From positions 1-64,000 of the forward strand of contig NZ_LNZB01000015.1 in NCBI RefSeq assembly GCF_001468085.1: a stretch of 64,000 bases of DNA. Direction: 5' to 3'. Made by a program: the position numbers and the translations under genes. The notes beneath the pieces were generated by a model that was not told the origin of the DNA, made no database searches, and saw only the letters and a program-made list of their open reading frames with translations. Below are positions 61,862-64,000 of the stretch, one piece after another (positions within the stretch are counted from its first letter, which is position 1; every line of letters starts with the position of its first letter). Source of the DNA: Legionella waltersii. GTDB taxonomy: Bacteria > Pseudomonadota > Gammaproteobacteria > Legionellales > Legionellaceae.

Positions 61862-62362
61862 ATGAATCATGAAATCCAATTTCTGCCTCTTCATGAAGGT
61901 CATATTCCCCTTTTACGTCAGTGGCTAAATGAGCCCCATGTCGCTGAGTTCTGGCAAGAAACAGGAAATGAAGAAGAGCTCAGGCAAAAATTTTTAGAGA
62001 AAATACCAGAGAGAGGAGTTAGTCCGTTTATTATCTCTTTTGATCAGAGACCCATCGGATACATTCAATATTATGAGGCTAATAAAATCGGCGGAGGTTG
62101 GTGGCCTGATGCCAAAGAGGGCACTTTTGGAATCGACCAACTTATTGGTGATCCGATGTACATCAATAGAGGTTATGGCACTAAAATCATTAGTCAGTTT
62201 GTTGATTTACTTTTTAATAACCCTCAAGTAAAGGAAATTATTACCGATCCAGATCCGAAAAATCATAGGGCTGTTCGTGTGTATGAGAAAGTTGGATTTA
62301 ATAGGATAGGAGTGATACAAACCCCTGGAGGAGAGGCACTACTTCTTCGGATGGAAAGATAG
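61862..62362 (+). CDS. AAC(6')-like GNAT acetyltransferase
   Basis: This 166-aa GNAT protein resembles the AAC(6')-Ib / IucB-type group: FLPLHEGHIPLLRQWLNEPHVAEFW, then FGIDQLIGDPMYINRGYGTK (acetyl-CoA loop) and DPDPKNHRAVRVYEKVGF. I use the ATG at 61862 (MNHEIQFL), which has GGA upstream; earlier starts at 61844 and 61814 are open. It could acetylate aminoglycosides, or be a siderophore or other N-acetyltransferase; resistance is not shown. Confidence 0.8.
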   Translation: MNHEIQFLPLHEGHIPLLRQWLNEPHVAEFWQETGNEEELRQKFLEKIPERGVSPFIISFDQRPIGYIQYYEANKIGGGWWPDAKEGTFGIDQLIGDPMYINRGYGTKIISQFVDLLFNNPQVKEIITDPDPKNHRAVRVYEKVGFNRIGVIQTPGGEALLLRMER

Positions 62363-62474
62363 GTTGCGTCAGACAGCCTAGCGTGTCCTTTCTACACCTC
62401 AAAACTGTTCAATAAATTGACAAAAACACCCCTTTATTAGTACCATATGTTCTTTTTCGCTAAGCAGAATCTTA

Positions 62475-63971
62475 ATGTTCAATACTAGGTGCAATAAGCA
62501 ATTTTTCATTCCAAAGCGCTTTCTGATTCCATTCCTGTTGTTCCAATTCGCGACAGGCTATGCAATTGAAGTGCCCATTTATGATTTCCCCATCACAGCT
62601 TATTCTCAAAATGCTAATGATTATTTGTCTTCAGATGGAGAGGATTATTCCAAAGCATTAGTAAGTCCAGATTATCAAAATGAGCAGTTGCAGCAATTTT
62701 ATAATCATTATTACTCAAGTGATCCCCATGGTTTATCACCCTGGAGTGAACAAATGGTTAACTCTGCATTGCCTTTGATGAAAAAAATTGAGCCTGAAAT
62801 ACTGGAAGACTTTAATAATCAAAACAAATCACCTGAAAACAAACATTATGCGGAAAACTTTAAGGAACAAGATCAAGCTTGGTGGAATACAATTAGAGAC
62901 AACATGGATCTTCAGGCATTAGCATCGAGCGAGTTCGATGAGGAAAATAGAGCGATTGCTGTTGCAAATACGAATGCCAGAGCACTACCAAATCTAGCTC
63001 CTGATTATTTTCATGCCAGCTTACCTGGACAAGGATTCCCTTTTGATAATTTACAAGAGTCATCGATTTGGGTGGGAACTCCACTCTATGTTTTGAGTGT
63101 ATCAAAGGACAAAGCATGGTCTTTAGTATTAACACCGGATGGTTATTTTGCCTGGGTTAATAGCAATCATATCGCCTATGTTTCCTCTGGATTTATAAAC
63201 CAATGGCAAGAGGCTGCTCAACATGGCCTGATTGCTGTGACACAAACAGAAGCAAGTATTATTGATGCTCAGCAACACTTTCAATTTACAGGTTATATTG
63301 GCGCTGTATTTCCGATGGTGGAACAAAACAATCAACAAAACTCCATCTTAATACCTGTAAAAAACAACAATAATCAAGCAGTTATTAAAACTGGTCTTAT
63401 TGAAACGCAGGCATCGAGTAAAATGCCTCTAGCCGCATCCCCCAAAAACCTTGTTAAAATCATTAATCAATTAAAAAATCGTCCTTATGGCTGGGGCGGG
63501 ACTTTTTTCTTGAATGATTGCTCACAAGAACTGAAAAGCATGTTCACCCCATTTGGTATTTGGCTACCCAGAAATTCGGCTCAACAAGCTCAGCTCGCTT
63601 CAAACTTAGATTTATCAACAAACAATGTTGATGAACGTTTAACTCTTTTAAAAGAAAAAGGACACCCGCTCATGACCATTGTTTATATTGGTGGCCATGT
63701 CATGCTTTATGTTGGCAACAAAAAATCAGATGCAATTACTTATCAAAATATATGGGGCCTTTCACCTGAAAGTCGTGACAAACGCTATGTTATCGGTCAA
63801 TCCCTGTTTTTACCTCTTCTGAAGTATTATCCAGAAAATCCTGATGTTACGTCGCTTGCCGGTAAATCCAAGTTCAAACTCGTTTATCTTGATGAACTCA
63901 CTGTAAAATCAGAATTACCTCAGAGATTTGCAAATAAGTTCTATGTAAAAGATTATTTAATTGCCAATTAA
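62475..63971 (+). CDS. Exported SH3/NlpC-P60 cell-wall hydrolase
   Basis: This 498-aa protein has a signal peptide at residues 1-30 (ending GYA). An N-terminal stabilising region is followed by two SH3-like domains (about 170-310). The NlpC/P60 catalytic domain then shows RPYGWGGTFFLNDCSQELKS (active Cys), LPRNSAQQ, and GGHVMLYVG (active His). This order is known from YgiM/EcgA-like hydrolases that cut peptidoglycan stem peptides. It likely acts in the periplasm. There is no strong ribosome-binding site. It ends 29 bases before the window edge. Confidence 0.88.
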   Translation: MFNTRCNKQFFIPKRFLIPFLLFQFATGYAIEVPIYDFPITAYSQNANDYLSSDGEDYSKALVSPDYQNEQLQQFYNHYYSSDPHGLSPWSEQMVNSALPLMKKIEPEILEDFNNQNKSPENKHYAENFKEQDQAWWNTIRDNMDLQALASSEFDEENRAIAVANTNARALPNLAPDYFHASLPGQGFPFDNLQESSIWVGTPLYVLSVSKDKAWSLVLTPDGYFAWVNSNHIAYVSSGFINQWQEAAQHGLIAVTQTEASIIDAQQHFQFTGYIGAVFPMVEQNNQQNSILIPVKNNNNQAVIKTGLIETQASSKMPLAASPKNLVKIINQLKNRPYGWGGTFFLNDCSQELKSMFTPFGIWLPRNSAQQAQLASNLDLSTNNVDERLTLLKEKGHPLMTIVYIGGHVMLYVGNKKSDAITYQNIWGLSPESRDKRYVIGQSLFLPLLKYYPENPDVTSLAGKSKFKLVYLDELTVKSELPQRFANKFYVKDYLIAN

Positions 63972-64000
63972 GAAACAAGGTTTACAATCAGGACGCCGTT

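Overview
The window looks like chromosomal DNA of a Legionella species or close relative (order Legionellales). This is an inference from low G+C, many pseudogenes, and a set of secreted-effector-like proteins with eukaryotic-type folds: a J-domain protein, a papain/YopT-like protease with degenerate ankyrin-like repeats, a poly(A)-polymerase-like nucleotidyltransferase, a toxin-type glucosyltransferase, an alpha/beta hydrolase and a patatin. No rRNA, tRNA, CRISPR array or intact insertion sequence was seen.

Layout. 1-3.1 kb: an orphan gene, an MntP-like manganese exporter, and decayed genes (short-chain dehydrogenase tail, IS3-type OrfA tail, degenerate ORFs). 3.1-7.7 kb: effector-like genes on the minus strand. 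8.0-11 kb: an outer-membrane barrel gene followed by a secreted thaumatin-like protein, a fragment of a cysteine-peptidase-like gene, and an RssA-type patatin. 12.5-16.4 kb: DUF2878, DUF1295, a short-chain dehydrogenase-like protein and an iron-sulfur photolyase, families that often sit together in light/oxidative-stress clusters; a decaying cytochrome bd operon follows. 18.4-19.4 kb: two non-coding repeat elements. 20-27 kb: a PAP2-type membrane enzyme, the nucleotidyltransferase-like effector, and a Zur regulator divergent from a His-rich P-type ATPase with a perfect Zur-box core in its promoter. 27-28.8 kb: a TspO / TIGR01777 epimerase / DUF2177 operon.

28.9-39 kb is the most coherent block. 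A LysR regulator reads into an ABC protein with a dead nucleotide-binding domain, an HlyD-type adaptor and a TolC-type channel. Divergent from it is a DAB inorganic-carbon pump operon (dabB, dabA, a PII-like protein and a zinc-ribbon protein). 39-48.7 kb: M14 carboxypeptidase, a second copy of the palindromic repeat element, a cyclic-nucleotide-binding/CPBP-protease fusion, CPD photolyase with an overlapping YeeZ-like gene, and a FecR-domain protein with a Gln/Pro/Glu repeat tail. 48.9-64 kb: hydrolase-like effector, DUF1993, Ohr, RhlE, FadL-type porin, bestrophin, class II cAMP phosphodiesterase beside a PAS-LuxR regulator, GT4 and toxin-type glycosyltransferases, an AAC(6')-like acetyltransferase and an SH3/NlpC-P60 hydrolase.

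Two repeat families are seen in more than one copy. One is an 83-bp double-hairpin element at 2.2 and 18.45 kb in opposite orientation. The other is a palindromic element whose copies are 362 bp and 206 bp, differing by exactly two 78-bp internal units. All functional calls come from motif recognition by eye; no database search was run.
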